Counted from the stretch's first letter, positions 24,887 through 34,205 are shown. The stretch is 64,000 nt of DNA from Afipia sp. Root123D2 (GCF_001425835.1 NZ_LMDP01000004.1:1-64000), one strand, 5' to 3'. Notes: generated by a model not told the origin, from the letters alone. Program-made: numbers and translations.

Positions 24887-25675
24887 TCAGGCCGCGCGTT
24901 CATTGCTCTCGATGGCGACGTGGACCTCGTTGCCACCCTGCTCGATCATGCCGCGGAAGGCGGGTGGGATCGGCTTGTCCGTGAAGAAATGATGTGGATC
25001 GGTGATGTGGCCGCCGCGCACGGTGGCGTTTCGCCCGAACTTGCTGACGTCGGCGACGAGAAGCGATGCGCGGCTGTTCGCGGCAATCGCCTGTCGCGCC
25101 TCGACCTCGCCCGAGTAGAAATCGAGCAGGGAACCGTCCTCATCGATACCGCCGACGCCGAAGATGCCGAAATCCGCTTTATACTGGGCGAAGAAACGCG
25201 CCGCTGCGTCACCGATGATGTCGCGGTCACGCGCGCGCAGCGTGCCGCCGGCGAAGGTGATTTCGACATCGGGGTTGGGGGCGAAGGCGGCGGCGACGCT
25301 CAGGCTGTTGGTGATGATGCGCAGGTCGCGGCGTCCCGTCAGGGCCCGCGCGACATATTCCGGCGTGGTGCCTAGACCGATCATGAGCGAGACGTCATCG
25401 GGAATGAAATCGAACACCGCGCGGGCGATCCGGCGTTTGGCGTCGAGGTTCAGGCCCTGCCGGCTCTGATAGGCGAGGTTCTGGTCGGGGACCGGCAGGC
25501 TGACGCCGCCATGAATGCGCCGCAGCAGGCCTTGATCGCACAGGCGATTCACGACGCGGCGGATGGTCTGGGTGGTGACCTCGAAATGGGCGGCCAGGTG
25601 TTCGATCGAGGCAAAGCCTTCCTCGCGCACCATTTCCAGAATCCGGACCTGTCGTTCGTCGGCGATCTTGAGCAT
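24887..25675 (-). CDS. glpR: DeoR/GlpR-family repressor
   Basis: The 262-residue regulator has a DeoR HTH (ERQVRILEMVREEGFASIEHL, TTQTIRRVVNRLCDQGLLRR, RIHGGVSLP). The DeoRC sugar-phosphate domain contains VSLMIGLGTTPEYVARAL, NSLSVAAAF and the C-terminal LLVADVSKFGRNA. These proteins respond to phosphorylated sugars; GlpR responds to glycerol-3-phosphate. It is divergent from the Ugp-like importer, with 332 bp between starts, and probably represses it. The gene symbol is by context. Confidence 0.85.
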   Translation of the reverse strand: MLKIADERQVRILEMVREEGFASIEHLAAHFEVTTQTIRRVVNRLCDQGLLRRIHGGVSLPVPDQNLAYQSRQGLNLDAKRRIARAVFDFIPDDVSLMIGLGTTPEYVARALTGRRDLRIITNSLSVAAAFAPNPDVEITFAGGTLRARDRDIIGDAAARFFAQYKADFGIFGVGGIDEDGSLLDFYSGEVEARQAIAANSRASLLVADVSKFGRNATVRGGHITDPHHFFTDKPIPPAFRGMIEQGGNEVHVAIESNERAA

Positions 25676-26007
25676 GGCCGTCCTGCCTGTGGAACTCCGC
25701 TATCATCTGAACGTCAAGTTCGCAATTTATATTTCATTCGCGCATTGGATATGTTCATATGAAAAGAAAATGGGAGGAATGATCGGTGTTGGGGCCGCTG
25801 CCGGAATTGCCGGGCAGGCGCACATGCGCCGCCCATCCTGTTGATCGCGCGTACCTGCGGGGCGACGTGTCGTCCCGGTTCGCGGCTGATTTGCTTTGGT
25901 GCGGCGTGCGTTTACCGGCCATGATGCCGACATTGCACAGAGGATTTGTGACACCACGGGGCAGGGCTGCGGCTTTGTCACCGGCCACCGGACAGAGCGG
26001 GTAGGCC
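25676..26007. promoter_or_regulatory. Divergent promoter region between deoR-type and ugp-type genes
   Basis: The 332-bp gap has an AT-rich core around 25715-25775. That core contains the perfect palindrome TTCATATGAA (25754-25763) and two ATTTCATTCG/GTTCGCAAT-like boxes on its left. These are candidate sites for the DeoR-type repressor. The right half (25790-26007) shows no structure I can name. Confidence 0.4.
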
Positions 26008-27027
26008 ATGTCGGCGATTGCGCTTGAGCACGTCATCAAGAGTTGGGGCCCGATGCGGGCCGTCGACGACATTAGCCTGACCGCGGACGAAGGATCGTTG
26101 CTGGTGCTGCTTGGCCCGTCGGGTTGCGGCAAGTCGACGACGCTGCGCCTGATCGCTGGTCTGGAACAGCCGGACGGCGGTCGCATCACGATCGGCGGCA
26201 CCGACGTGACGCATTTGTCGCCGGCGCAGCGCAAGATCGCGATGGTCTTCCAATCCTACGCGTTGTTTCCCCATCTTAGCGTCGCCGAGAATATCGTGTT
26301 CGGCTTGCGCGTGCGCCGCGTTTCGCGCGGCGAGCGTGACGCGCGCCTGAAAAAGGTCGCCGAGATCGTCGGCCTGTCGCATCTGCTCGAACGCAAGCCG
26401 GCGCAACTCTCCGGCGGCCAGCGCCAGCGCGTCGCGCTCGGCCGCGCCATCATCGCCGAAGCCAAAGTCTGCCTGATGGACGAGCCGCTTTCCAATCTCG
26501 ACGCCAAGCTCCGTCACGAGATGCGCACGGAAATCCGCGCGCTGCAGCAGCGGCTCGGCATAACCATGGTCTATGTCACCCATGACCAGACCGAAGCCAT
26601 GACCATGGCCGATCGCGTGGTGCTGATGCGCGACGGCAAGATCGAACAGAACGGCACGCCCGAGGAGCTTTACAGCCGTCCGGCGACCGCATTCACCGCG
26701 CGCTTTATAGGCACGCCGCCAATGAACCTGATCGCATCCGGCGACAAACTGATCGGCGTCCGGCCTGAGGATATCCGCATCGTGTCGCAGGACGGTCATG
26801 TGGCGCACGTAAAGACCGTCGAGCATCTCGGAGCGGACAGCATCGTTCTTTGCGAGGTCGACGGGCAACCGGTGTCGGTGCGTCAGGACGGTTTCAGCAA
26901 GGCGGCGGTCGGCGACCGCATTCGCCTCGGCTGGGACACCAGCCATGAACATCACTTCGACCAGAAGACCGGTCGGCGGCTCGACACCACGGCCGCCGGC
27001 GGAATGAAACAAGCTGCGAACGGCTGA
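26008..27027 (+). CDS. ugpC: ABC importer ATPase, UgpC/MalK family
   Basis: The 339-residue ATPase has Walker A GPSGCGKST (36-44), signature LSGGQRQRVALGRAI and Walker B VCLMDEPLSNLDAKLR. A C-terminal regulatory OB-fold domain follows (about 240-339, including IGVRPEDIRI). This is the CUT1 carbohydrate/glycerol-phosphate type. It is the first gene of the operon and precedes the binding protein. Substrate is inferred from the DeoR/GlpR neighbour and the hydrolase at the end of the operon. Confidence 0.88.
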   Translation: MSAIALEHVIKSWGPMRAVDDISLTADEGSLLVLLGPSGCGKSTTLRLIAGLEQPDGGRITIGGTDVTHLSPAQRKIAMVFQSYALFPHLSVAENIVFGLRVRRVSRGERDARLKKVAEIVGLSHLLERKPAQLSGGQRQRVALGRAIIAEAKVCLMDEPLSNLDAKLRHEMRTEIRALQQRLGITMVYVTHDQTEAMTMADRVVLMRDGKIEQNGTPEELYSRPATAFTARFIGTPPMNLIASGDKLIGVRPEDIRIVSQDGHVAHVKTVEHLGADSIVLCEVDGQPVSVRQDGFSKAAVGDRIRLGWDTSHEHHFDQKTGRRLDTTAAGGMKQAANG

Positions 27028-27073
27028 GCGCAACGAGAAGATCGGCGCGGCACGTGCCACAGAGGAGGAGACG

Positions 27074-28348
27074 ATGAAGTACTATGGGAAGACTGTTCTG
27101 GCGGCTGCATTCGCCGCGACGATTGCAATGGCGCAGCCCGCGGCTGCCGTCGATCTGACGATGTATTATCCGGTCGCGGTCGGCGGTCCGGTCACCAAGA
27201 TCATCGACGACATGGTTGGCCGTTTCGAGAAGGAAAATCCCGATATCAAGGTGACGGCGGTTTACGCCGGCAACTACACCGACACCATGACCAAGGCGAT
27301 GACCGCGATGAAAGGCGGCCAGCCGCCGCAGCTGTCGGTGTTGCTCTCCACCGACGTGTTCACGCTGATGGATGAAAACGCCATCGTGCCGATGGACGGT
27401 CTGGTCTCCGACAAGGCGTGGTTCAAGAGCTTCTATCCGGCGTTCATGGCCAACGGCCAGATCGACGGTAAGACCTGGAGCATCCCATTCCAGCGCTCGA
27501 CCATCGTGCTGTACTGGAACAAGGATGCTTTCAAGGAAGCCGGCCTCGATCCGGAAAAGGCGCCTGCGTCGTGGGATGAAATGGTCGCGATGGGCAAGAA
27601 GCTCGTCAAGAAGGACGGCTCCGGCAACACCACGCGCTGGGGCGTCGAAATTCCGACCACGGGCTACGCCTACTGGATGCTGCAGGCGCTGGCGATCGAG
27701 AACGGCCAGAAACTGATGAACGAGGCGGGCAACGAGGTCTATCTGACCGCGCCGAAGACGGTGGCCGCGCTCGATTATTGGGTCGACCTGTCACGCAAGG
27801 ACGGTGTCATGCCCAAGGGCACCATCGACTGGGCGACGCTGCGCACCGACTTCCTCGAGGGCAAGACCGCGATGATGTGGCACACCACCGGCAACCTGAC
27901 GGCGGTGAAGAGCGGCACCAAGTTCAACTTCGGCGTTGCGATGCTACCGGCCAAGGAGCGGCGCGGTTCGCCGACCGGCGGCGGCAGCTTCTACATCTTC
28001 AAGAGCGCTTCCCCCGAGCAGCAGAAGGCGGCGGTAAAGTTCATCGAGTGGATGACCGCGCCCGAACGCGCCGCCGAGTGGAGCATGAAGACCGGTTACG
28101 TCGCGGTGTCGCCGGCGGCCTACAAGACCCCGGCGATGGAAGCCTACGCAAAGGACTTCCCCGCAGCGACGGTTGCGCGCGACCAGCTTGAGCATGCGGT
28201 GCCGGAGCTGTCGGTGCATGACAACGGACGCATCTACAAGTTCGTCAACGATGCCGTGCAGTCGGCAGTGACGGGCGCGCAGACGCCGAAAGACGCGCTG
28301 GCCGCCGCCCAGCAACAGTCCGACCGCGTGCTCCGCGCGTACAAGTAA
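27074..28348 (+). CDS. ugpB: ABC importer substrate-binding protein, UgpB-like
   Basis: The 424-residue type-1 solute-binding protein has a signal peptide ending AMAQPAAA (about residue 25). UgpB-like motifs include YYPVAVGGPVTKIIDDMVGR, SVLLSTDVFTLMDENAIVPM and SIPFQRSTIVLYWNKDAF. Members bind sn-glycerol-3-phosphate or glycerophosphodiesters. AGGAGGAG precedes the start. A perfect terminator-like hairpin follows within 6 bp of the stop. Confidence 0.88.
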   Translation: MKYYGKTVLAAAFAATIAMAQPAAAVDLTMYYPVAVGGPVTKIIDDMVGRFEKENPDIKVTAVYAGNYTDTMTKAMTAMKGGQPPQLSVLLSTDVFTLMDENAIVPMDGLVSDKAWFKSFYPAFMANGQIDGKTWSIPFQRSTIVLYWNKDAFKEAGLDPEKAPASWDEMVAMGKKLVKKDGSGNTTRWGVEIPTTGYAYWMLQALAIENGQKLMNEAGNEVYLTAPKTVAALDYWVDLSRKDGVMPKGTIDWATLRTDFLEGKTAMMWHTTGNLTAVKSGTKFNFGVAMLPAKERRGSPTGGGSFYIFKSASPEQQKAAVKFIEWMTAPERAAEWSMKTGYVAVSPAAYKTPAMEAYAKDFPAATVARDQLEHAVPELSVHDNGRIYKFVNDAVQSAVTGAQTPKDALAAAQQQSDRVLRAYK

Positions 28349-28353
28349 AGGCG

Positions 28354-28386
28354 AACCGGGCGGCGATTCATCGCCGCCCGGTTTTT
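28354..28386 (+). terminator. Strong hairpin (terminator or attenuator) between ugpB and ugpA
   Basis: A perfect 13-bp stem, AACCGGGCGGCGA (28354-28366) and TCGCCGCCCGGTT (28371-28383), has a TTCA loop and a T-run at 28382-28386. The ugpA ATG lies only 9 nt beyond. It should end most ugpCB transcripts, with permease expression by read-through. Confidence 0.88.
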
Positions 28387-28395
28387 CATCCTATC

Positions 28396-29316
28396 ATGTC
28401 AGAGCAGATCGCCATTCCGGTTCAGGCCACTCGCGCGCCGCGCTCTCATGCGTGGTGGAACGCGGTGAACGCGTGGCTGCTGCTGCTACCGGCGGCGGTG
28501 CTGCTCGCGGCTTTCACGCACTATCCGATCCTGTCGACGATCTGGCACAGCTTCTTCATCACCAAGCGGAATGGCGCCGAACTGTTCGTCGGTCTCGACA
28601 ATTATCGCGCGATGTCCGCCGACCCGATCTTCTGGAAGGTGCTGGTCAACAATTTCTGGTTCGCGCTCGGCACCATCCCGACCTCTGTAGCGCTGGCGCT
28701 GCTGATGGCGCTGTGGGTCAACCGCAATATGCGCGGGCGCGGTTTCCTGCGGCTCGCTTATTTCACGCCGACCGTGCTGCCTATGATCGCGGTCGCCAAT
28801 ATCTGGCTGTTCTTCTACACGCCGGACTACGGCTTGCTCGATCAGTTGCGCGGGCTCGTCGGTCTGCCTGCGTGGAACTGGCTCGGCGAGCCCAGCACCG
28901 TGATGGGCTGCCTGATCGTGATGGTGATCTGGAAAGAAGCCGGCTTCTTCATGATCTTCTATCTCGCAGCACTCCAGCAATTGTCGCCGGATCTCGAAGA
29001 GGCTGCTTCGGTCGAAGGGGCAGGGCGCTGGTACACTTTCCGCCGCATCACGTTTCCGCTGCTGATGCCGACCACGCTGTTCGTTGCGATCAATGCCGTG
29101 ATCAACTCGTTCAAGCTGGTCGATCACCTTGTCATCATGACCAAGGGCGGCCCGAGCAACGCCAGTTCGCTGCTGCTTTATTACATTTATGAGGTCGCAT
29201 TCACCTTTCAGGATTCCGCCTACGCCGCGACGCTGACGGTGGTGCTGATCGCTCTTCTGGCGACGCTGGCGCTGATCAAGTTCGGTTATCTCGACCGCAG
29301 GATTCACTATCAATGA
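28396..29316 (+). CDS. ugpA: ABC importer permease, UgpA/MalF family
   Basis: The 306-residue permease has six predicted helices and the EAA loop LEEAASVEGAGRWYTFRRIT, a typical CUT1 MalF-side subunit. ATG 28396 lacks a recognisable Shine-Dalgarno sequence, because the preceding bases belong to the T-run of a strong hairpin. Translation is probably weak by design. It overlaps ugpE by 4 bp. Confidence 0.9.
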   Translation: MSEQIAIPVQATRAPRSHAWWNAVNAWLLLLPAAVLLAAFTHYPILSTIWHSFFITKRNGAELFVGLDNYRAMSADPIFWKVLVNNFWFALGTIPTSVALALLMALWVNRNMRGRGFLRLAYFTPTVLPMIAVANIWLFFYTPDYGLLDQLRGLVGLPAWNWLGEPSTVMGCLIVMVIWKEAGFFMIFYLAALQQLSPDLEEAASVEGAGRWYTFRRITFPLLMPTTLFVAINAVINSFKLVDHLVIMTKGGPSNASSLLLYYIYEVAFTFQDSAYAATLTVVLIALLATLALIKFGYLDRRIHYQ

Positions 29317-30122
29317 ACAGCCGGACGCATCCACTCGAAGCGATCGGGGCGTGGCTGCTGGCGCTGGTTTGGCTCGCGCCGCTGGCCTATGCGTTCTGGA
29401 GTTCGCTGCATCCGGCGGCTTATGCCACCTCGTTCAGCCTGTCGGCGCCATGGACGCTGGAGAATTTCGTTCGCGCGTGGAACCAGGCGCCATTCGGCCG
29501 CTATTACTTCAACACGATCGTTCTGGTGACGCTGATCCTGATCGGCCAGCTCATTCTCTCGACGCTCGCGGCCTATGCCTTCGTGCGATTCAAGTTCAGG
29601 GGCAGCAGCATCGCCTTCGCGCTGGTGCTGCTGCAGCTCATGATCATGCCCGACGTTCTGATCGTCGAGAACTATCGCGTCATCGGCAAACTCGGGCTGC
29701 TCGACACCATTCCGGCGATCGCATTGCCGTATCTCGCCAGCGCATTCGGTATTTTTCTTTTGCGCCAGACATTCAAGGGCATCCCGCAGGAACTGGTCGA
29801 GGCAGCACGCGTCGAAGGCGCGGGACCGCTGCAGATACTCTGGCGTGTTTACGTGCCATTGGCGCGGCCGACCTACGTTGCGTTTGGGCTGGTGTCGGTG
29901 AGCTATCACTGGAACAATTTCCTGTGGCCGCTGATCGTGACCAATTCGGTTGAGAGCCGCCCGCTGACGGTGGGGCTCGCGGTGTTCGGTGCCCCCGAAA
30001 CCGGCGTCGACTGGTCGATCATCACCGCCGCGACGGTCATGACGATGGCGCCGCTGTTGATCGCGTTCCTGCTGTTCCAGCGCCAGTTCGTGCAATCGTT
30101 CATGCGGGCGGGCATCCGCTGA
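29313..30122 (+). CDS. ugpE: ABC importer permease, UgpE/MalG family
   Basis: The 269-residue permease has six helices and the EAA loop ELVEAARVEGAGPLQILWRV. It contains FLLRQTFKGIPQEL, typical of the MalG/UgpE side. It overlaps ugpA (4 bp) and the following hydrolase gene (1 bp: the A of TGA is the A of ATG), indicating a tightly coupled operon. Confidence 0.9.
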   Translation: MNSRTHPLEAIGAWLLALVWLAPLAYAFWSSLHPAAYATSFSLSAPWTLENFVRAWNQAPFGRYYFNTIVLVTLILIGQLILSTLAAYAFVRFKFRGSSIAFALVLLQLMIMPDVLIVENYRVIGKLGLLDTIPAIALPYLASAFGIFLLRQTFKGIPQELVEAARVEGAGPLQILWRVYVPLARPTYVAFGLVSVSYHWNNFLWPLIVTNSVESRPLTVGLAVFGAPETGVDWSIITAATVMTMAPLLIAFLLFQRQFVQSFMRAGIR

Positions 30123-30961
30123 TGAAACTGGTGACGTGGAATATCCAGTGGGGCAAGGGCTGCGACGGCAAGGTCGATCTCGCGCGGATCGTTCGCGACG
30201 CGACGGCGCTCGCCGATGCGGATGTGTTCTGCTTTCAGGAAGTCTCCGCCGGTTTTGAGAAGCTCGATGGCGGCATCGACCAGAGTAATGAACTGGCCGC
30301 GCGGCTGCCCGGCTACGCGGCGGTCTTCCGGCCGGCGATCGAATCCATTGACAGCGAAGGCCGCACCCGCCGTTTCGGCAACATGACTTTCTCGCGATTG
30401 CCGGTGATGCAGGTCGCGAACCATCTGTTGCCGTGGCCGGAGGCCGGATCGGTGCGCAGCATGCGGCGGCAGGCGCTGGACGTGACGGTTCAAACCGCGT
30501 TCGGACCGCTGCGCGTCGTCAACACCCATCTCGAATATCATTCCGCGGCGCAGCGCGAAGCGCAGATCACGCGCTTGCTCGATCTTCAGGAAGAAGCGTC
30601 GACCAGTCCCCATACGGCCAAGGCCGAGCATCCGGAACCCTATGTGAGCCAGACACTGGCCCCGTCCAGCCTGCTGAGCGGTGATTTCAACTTCGACGTC
30701 TCCGATCCGCAGCACGCGCTCGTGCACGGCGCGGCACGACCTGGCCTGAACTACCGGGATGCGTGGACGATCTGCCATCCGGGCCGGCCGCACGATTTGA
30801 CCTGCGGTCTGTACGACACCGTACAATGGGACGAAGGCCCCGATTGCCGCGACTTCATTTTCGTCACCGAGGATCTTGCGGGCAGGGTTCGCCGCATCGC
30901 GGTCGACGGCAAGACGGCGGCCTCAGATCACCAGCCGATGATGATCGAGCTTGCGGACTGA
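30122..30961 (+). CDS. Endonuclease/exonuclease/phosphatase-family hydrolase
   Basis: The 279-residue protein has the complete EEP (DNase I-like) motif set: TWNIQWGKG, FCFQEVS (metal-binding Glu), NTHLEYHS, SGDFNFDV and a terminal SDHQPMMIEL. No signal peptide is seen, so it should be cytoplasmic. It overlaps ugpE, so it is part of the importer operon. I infer a phosphodiesterase acting on an imported glycerophosphodiester, in the place that UgpQ holds in E. coli. The family also includes nucleases and phosphatases. Confidence 0.85.
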   Translation: MKLVTWNIQWGKGCDGKVDLARIVRDATALADADVFCFQEVSAGFEKLDGGIDQSNELAARLPGYAAVFRPAIESIDSEGRTRRFGNMTFSRLPVMQVANHLLPWPEAGSVRSMRRQALDVTVQTAFGPLRVVNTHLEYHSAAQREAQITRLLDLQEEASTSPHTAKAEHPEPYVSQTLAPSSLLSGDFNFDVSDPQHALVHGAARPGLNYRDAWTICHPGRPHDLTCGLYDTVQWDEGPDCRDFIFVTEDLAGRVRRIAVDGKTAASDHQPMMIELAD

Positions 30962-31087
30962 CGCATCGCGCAACTGCCGAAATGTCGCTTTCAGGGCGTA
31001 CGGCCGTCAGCTATTGTTGCGACAAAGCACCGCATCTTTGGGATATCTCGTTCCCTGTGCGCTGCTTCAGGCTTTGGGAGGATTTGA

Positions 31088-32419
31088 ATGACGTGTCGTC
31101 TTATTTCAGGATTGGTTGCATCACTTGCCGTTTTGGCAATGCCGTTATCCGCCCTGGCTCAAGCTCCGAGCGGGAAGGTCAGTGTGGTGACATCCTATGC
31201 CAAGGAAGTCACCGAGCCGATCAAGAAGGCGTTCGAAGCTGCAAATCCGGGCGTGACTCTCGACATTCAGAACCGCAACACCCACGCCGGCGTGAAGTAT
31301 CTCGAGGAAACCAAAGGCAACAACCAGGTCGATATCTTCTGGGTATCGGCGCCGGATGCGTTCGAGTCGCTCAAGGCAAAATCGCTGCTTCAGGTCTACA
31401 AGCCGAAGGCCGCCGGCATTCCCGACAAGATCGGCCAGTTTCCGACCAACGATCCGCAGGGCTTCTATTCAGGCTTTGCCGCCTCCGGCTACGGCATCAT
31501 GTGGAACGAGCGTTACGTGAAGGCCAACAAGCTGCCTGAACCGAAGGAGTGGCAGGATCTCGCGGCCCCGGTCTATTTCGATCACGTTTCCATGGCGACG
31601 CCGTCGCGCTCCGGCACCACGCATCTGACGATCGAAACCATCCTGCAGGGCGAAGGCTGGGATCGCGGCTGGGCCACCATCAAGGCGATGTCCGGCAATT
31701 TCCGCGATGTCACCGAACGCTCGTTCGGCGTGCCGGAAGCGGTGAATTCGGGGCAGGTCGGCTACGGCATCGTGATCGACTTCTTCGCGTTCTCGGCGCA
31801 GGCTTCGGGCTTCCCGGTAAAGTTCGTCTATCCGTCGGTGACTGCGATCGTACCGGCGAATATCGGCGTCGTCGCCAACGCGCCGAACAAGGCTGGCGCC
31901 GAAGCGTTCATCGAATACCTGCTGTCGCCGGAGGGGCAGGTGCTGATGTTCGATCCGAAGATCCGGCGTCTTCCGGTCAACCCGGCTGTCTACAGCAAGG
32001 CGCCCGCGGGTTATCCGAATCCGTTTACGGACCCGCGCCTGAATTCGATGGTGAAGTTCGACGTCAAGAAATCCGAAACCCGGAATGACGTTGTCGACGC
32101 CCTGTTCGATCAGATGGTGACATTCCAGCTTGCCGCGCTGAAGGATGCGACCAAGTCGATCCATGCGGTTGAGACGGCGCTCGCCAAGAAGGACAACGCG
32201 GCGGCGCGCGCGATGCTCGGCGAAGCCCGCGCGCTCGTTGCCGCGATGCCGGTGACGGAAACCCAGTCGGCGGCGGGCGAGATCGCCGGCGCATTCACTG
32301 GCTCCAAGCAGAAGGGTGCGCGTCAGGCCGAGCTTGAGCAGCAATGGGCTGCGTTCGCCAAGGACCGCTACGCTCAGGCCAAGGCGAAGGCCGACGAAGC
32401 ACTGAAGCTGGCCAAATAA
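31088..32419 (+). CDS. ABC transporter solute-binding protein (Fbp/phosphonate/PgtC type) with C-terminal extension
   Basis: The 443-residue protein has a signal peptide (cleavage near SALAQ, residue 25). A type-2 binding fold follows: SVVTSYAKEVTEPIKKAFEA, GIMWNERYVK, and VPANIGVVANAPNKAGAEAF. Relatives bind Fe3+, thiamine, 2-aminoethylphosphonate or phosphoglycerate. An extra helical, Ala/Lys-rich region (about 355-443) lies beyond the usual fold. GGGAGG lies upstream. The substrate is unresolved; nearness to a glycerophosphate importer makes a phosphorylated compound plausible. Confidence 0.82.
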   Translation: MTCRLISGLVASLAVLAMPLSALAQAPSGKVSVVTSYAKEVTEPIKKAFEAANPGVTLDIQNRNTHAGVKYLEETKGNNQVDIFWVSAPDAFESLKAKSLLQVYKPKAAGIPDKIGQFPTNDPQGFYSGFAASGYGIMWNERYVKANKLPEPKEWQDLAAPVYFDHVSMATPSRSGTTHLTIETILQGEGWDRGWATIKAMSGNFRDVTERSFGVPEAVNSGQVGYGIVIDFFAFSAQASGFPVKFVYPSVTAIVPANIGVVANAPNKAGAEAFIEYLLSPEGQVLMFDPKIRRLPVNPAVYSKAPAGYPNPFTDPRLNSMVKFDVKKSETRNDVVDALFDQMVTFQLAALKDATKSIHAVETALAKKDNAAARAMLGEARALVAAMPVTETQSAAGEIAGAFTGSKQKGARQAELEQQWAAFAKDRYAQAKAKADEALKLAK

Positions 32420-32447
32420 CGGCGCGGTGCCGCTGACGGGCGCGCCG
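32420..32447 (+). promoter_or_regulatory. Hairpin covering the permease ribosome-binding region
   Basis: CGGCGCG (32420-32426) pairs with CGCGCCG (32441-32447). The right arm ends 2 nt before the permease ATG at 32450. The stem would mask the only purines available as a ribosome site (CCGGAATG), so it may reduce permease translation relative to the binding protein. Confidence 0.5.
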
Positions 32448-32449
32448 GA

Positions 32450-34183
32450 ATGACCGATCTCGCATCAGAAACCCGGCCGGCCGCGTTCTCTATTTTTGGG
32501 GGGCGTGGCCGCTGGAAATGGGGACAGGCGCTTCTCGCGCTCGCGATCCTGCTGTTCCTCGTGCTGTTTCTGGTGTGGCCGGTCGCGACGGTGGTGTTCG
32601 TCGCCTTTACCGAGAAAGGCAGCGGCGCCTTCACGCTGATCAACTTCTTCGACTTTGCGCAGACCGACCTGTTCGTCCGCTCGTTCTGGAATTCATTCTA
32701 CGTCTCCGTAATGGCAGTCGCCGGCGCGTCGGTGCTGGCGCTGCCGCTCGCCTACATTACGTCGCGATTCACCTTTCGCGGCGCGTCGGTCGTGCAGATT
32801 CTCGGATTCCTGCCGCTGATCATGCCGCCGTTCGTCGGCGCGGTCGCGATGCAATTGCTGTTCGGCCGCAACGGTTCGGTCAACCTGCTGCTCGACGACT
32901 GGATCGGCATGAAGGTCCCGTTCATGGAGGGACTGAACGGTGTCATCTTCGTTCAGTCGATCCATTATTTCCCCTTTATCCTGATCAACCTGTCGGCGGC
33001 GCTGCGCAACGTCGATCGCGCGATGGAGGAGGCGGCGCAGAATCTCGGTTCGCACGGCTTCCGCCTGTTCCGGCGCATCGTGTTTCCGCTGGCGCTGCCG
33101 GGTTATGTTGCCGGCGCGTCGCTGGTTTTCGTCAAGGTCTTCGACGATCTGGCGACGCCGCTGCTACTCAATGTCAAGGATATGCTGGCGCCGCAGGCCT
33201 ATCTGCGGGTGACCTCAATCGGCATCACCGATCCGATGGGCTACGTGATCTCGGTGGTTCTGATCGTCGCTTCTGTCGCGGCGATGTGGGCCTCGTCGCT
33301 CGCGACCCGCAATACCGACTACGCCACCGTACAGCGCGGCGGCGGCGGCATCGCGCGTCGGCGCTTGCGCTCGTGGGAAGCGGTGCTGGCCTATGGGATG
33401 GTCACGCTGATCGTGCTGCTGGTGCTGGCGCCGCATATCGGGTTGGTGCTGCTGTCGTTCGCGACCATCTGGTCGTTCTCGCCGCTGCCGGATGGTTACA
33501 CCGTTTCGCACTACGCGCATGTCTTCGGCGAAAGCTCGCTGTTTATCAAGAACACGCTGATTTATGCCTCCCTTGCCGGTCTGATCGACATCGTGCTCGG
33601 CACCGCGATCTCGTATCTGGTTCTGCGCACCAAACTGATCGGCCGGCGAGGGCTCGATCTGCTGGCATCGTCCGCGCTGGCAATCCCTGGGGTGGTGCTC
33701 GGCATCGGCTATCTGCGCGCCTTCTACGGCATCGAATTGTGGGACGGCACGCCGCTGGCGTCGCTGTGGATCGTGATCGTGCTGGCGCTGGCGATCCGCC
33801 GCCTGCCGTATGCGTTGCGGGCGTGCTACGCGGCTCTTCAGCAGATTTCATCATCGCTGGAGGAGGCTGCGGAAAATCTTGGCGCCACCAAAGCGCGGAC
33901 GGTGCGGCGCATCGTCGTGCCGCTGATGACCGGCGGAATCGTCGCCGGCTTCGTCACGAGTTTCGCCACCGCCGCCGTTGAGCTGTCCGCCACCCTGATG
34001 CTGGTGCAGTCCAACAATGACGCGCCACTGGCTTATGGACTTTACGTCTTCATGCAGTCCGCCGCCGGGCGCGGGCCGGGCGCTGCGCTGGGCGTCGTCG
34101 CCGTGATCATCGTCGCTGCTTCCACCATTCTCTCGCAATTCCTGATCGAACGCGATCGTCGCGCCAAGGCCGGTGCGTCGTGA
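32450..34183 (+). CDS. ABC permease, double-domain FbpB type
   Basis: The 577-residue membrane protein is an internal duplication of two six-helix permease domains. Each has its own EAA loop: MEEAAQNLGSHGFRLFRRIV (about 198-217) and LEEAAENLGATKARTVRRIV (about 472-491). This is the FbpB/ThiP arrangement, one chain forming the whole channel. It is paired with the preceding binding protein and the following ATPase, whose start overlaps or adjoins it. Confidence 0.9.
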   Translation: MTDLASETRPAAFSIFGGRGRWKWGQALLALAILLFLVLFLVWPVATVVFVAFTEKGSGAFTLINFFDFAQTDLFVRSFWNSFYVSVMAVAGASVLALPLAYITSRFTFRGASVVQILGFLPLIMPPFVGAVAMQLLFGRNGSVNLLLDDWIGMKVPFMEGLNGVIFVQSIHYFPFILINLSAALRNVDRAMEEAAQNLGSHGFRLFRRIVFPLALPGYVAGASLVFVKVFDDLATPLLLNVKDMLAPQAYLRVTSIGITDPMGYVISVVLIVASVAAMWASSLATRNTDYATVQRGGGGIARRRLRSWEAVLAYGMVTLIVLLVLAPHIGLVLLSFATIWSFSPLPDGYTVSHYAHVFGESSLFIKNTLIYASLAGLIDIVLGTAISYLVLRTKLIGRRGLDLLASSALAIPGVVLGIGYLRAFYGIELWDGTPLASLWIVIVLALAIRRLPYALRACYAALQQISSSLEEAAENLGATKARTVRRIVVPLMTGGIVAGFVTSFATAAVELSATLMLVQSNNDAPLAYGLYVFMQSAAGRGPGAALGVVAVIIVAASTILSQFLIERDRRAKAGAS

Positions 34184-34205
34184 TGCCAACCTGATCGAGC
34201 ATATC

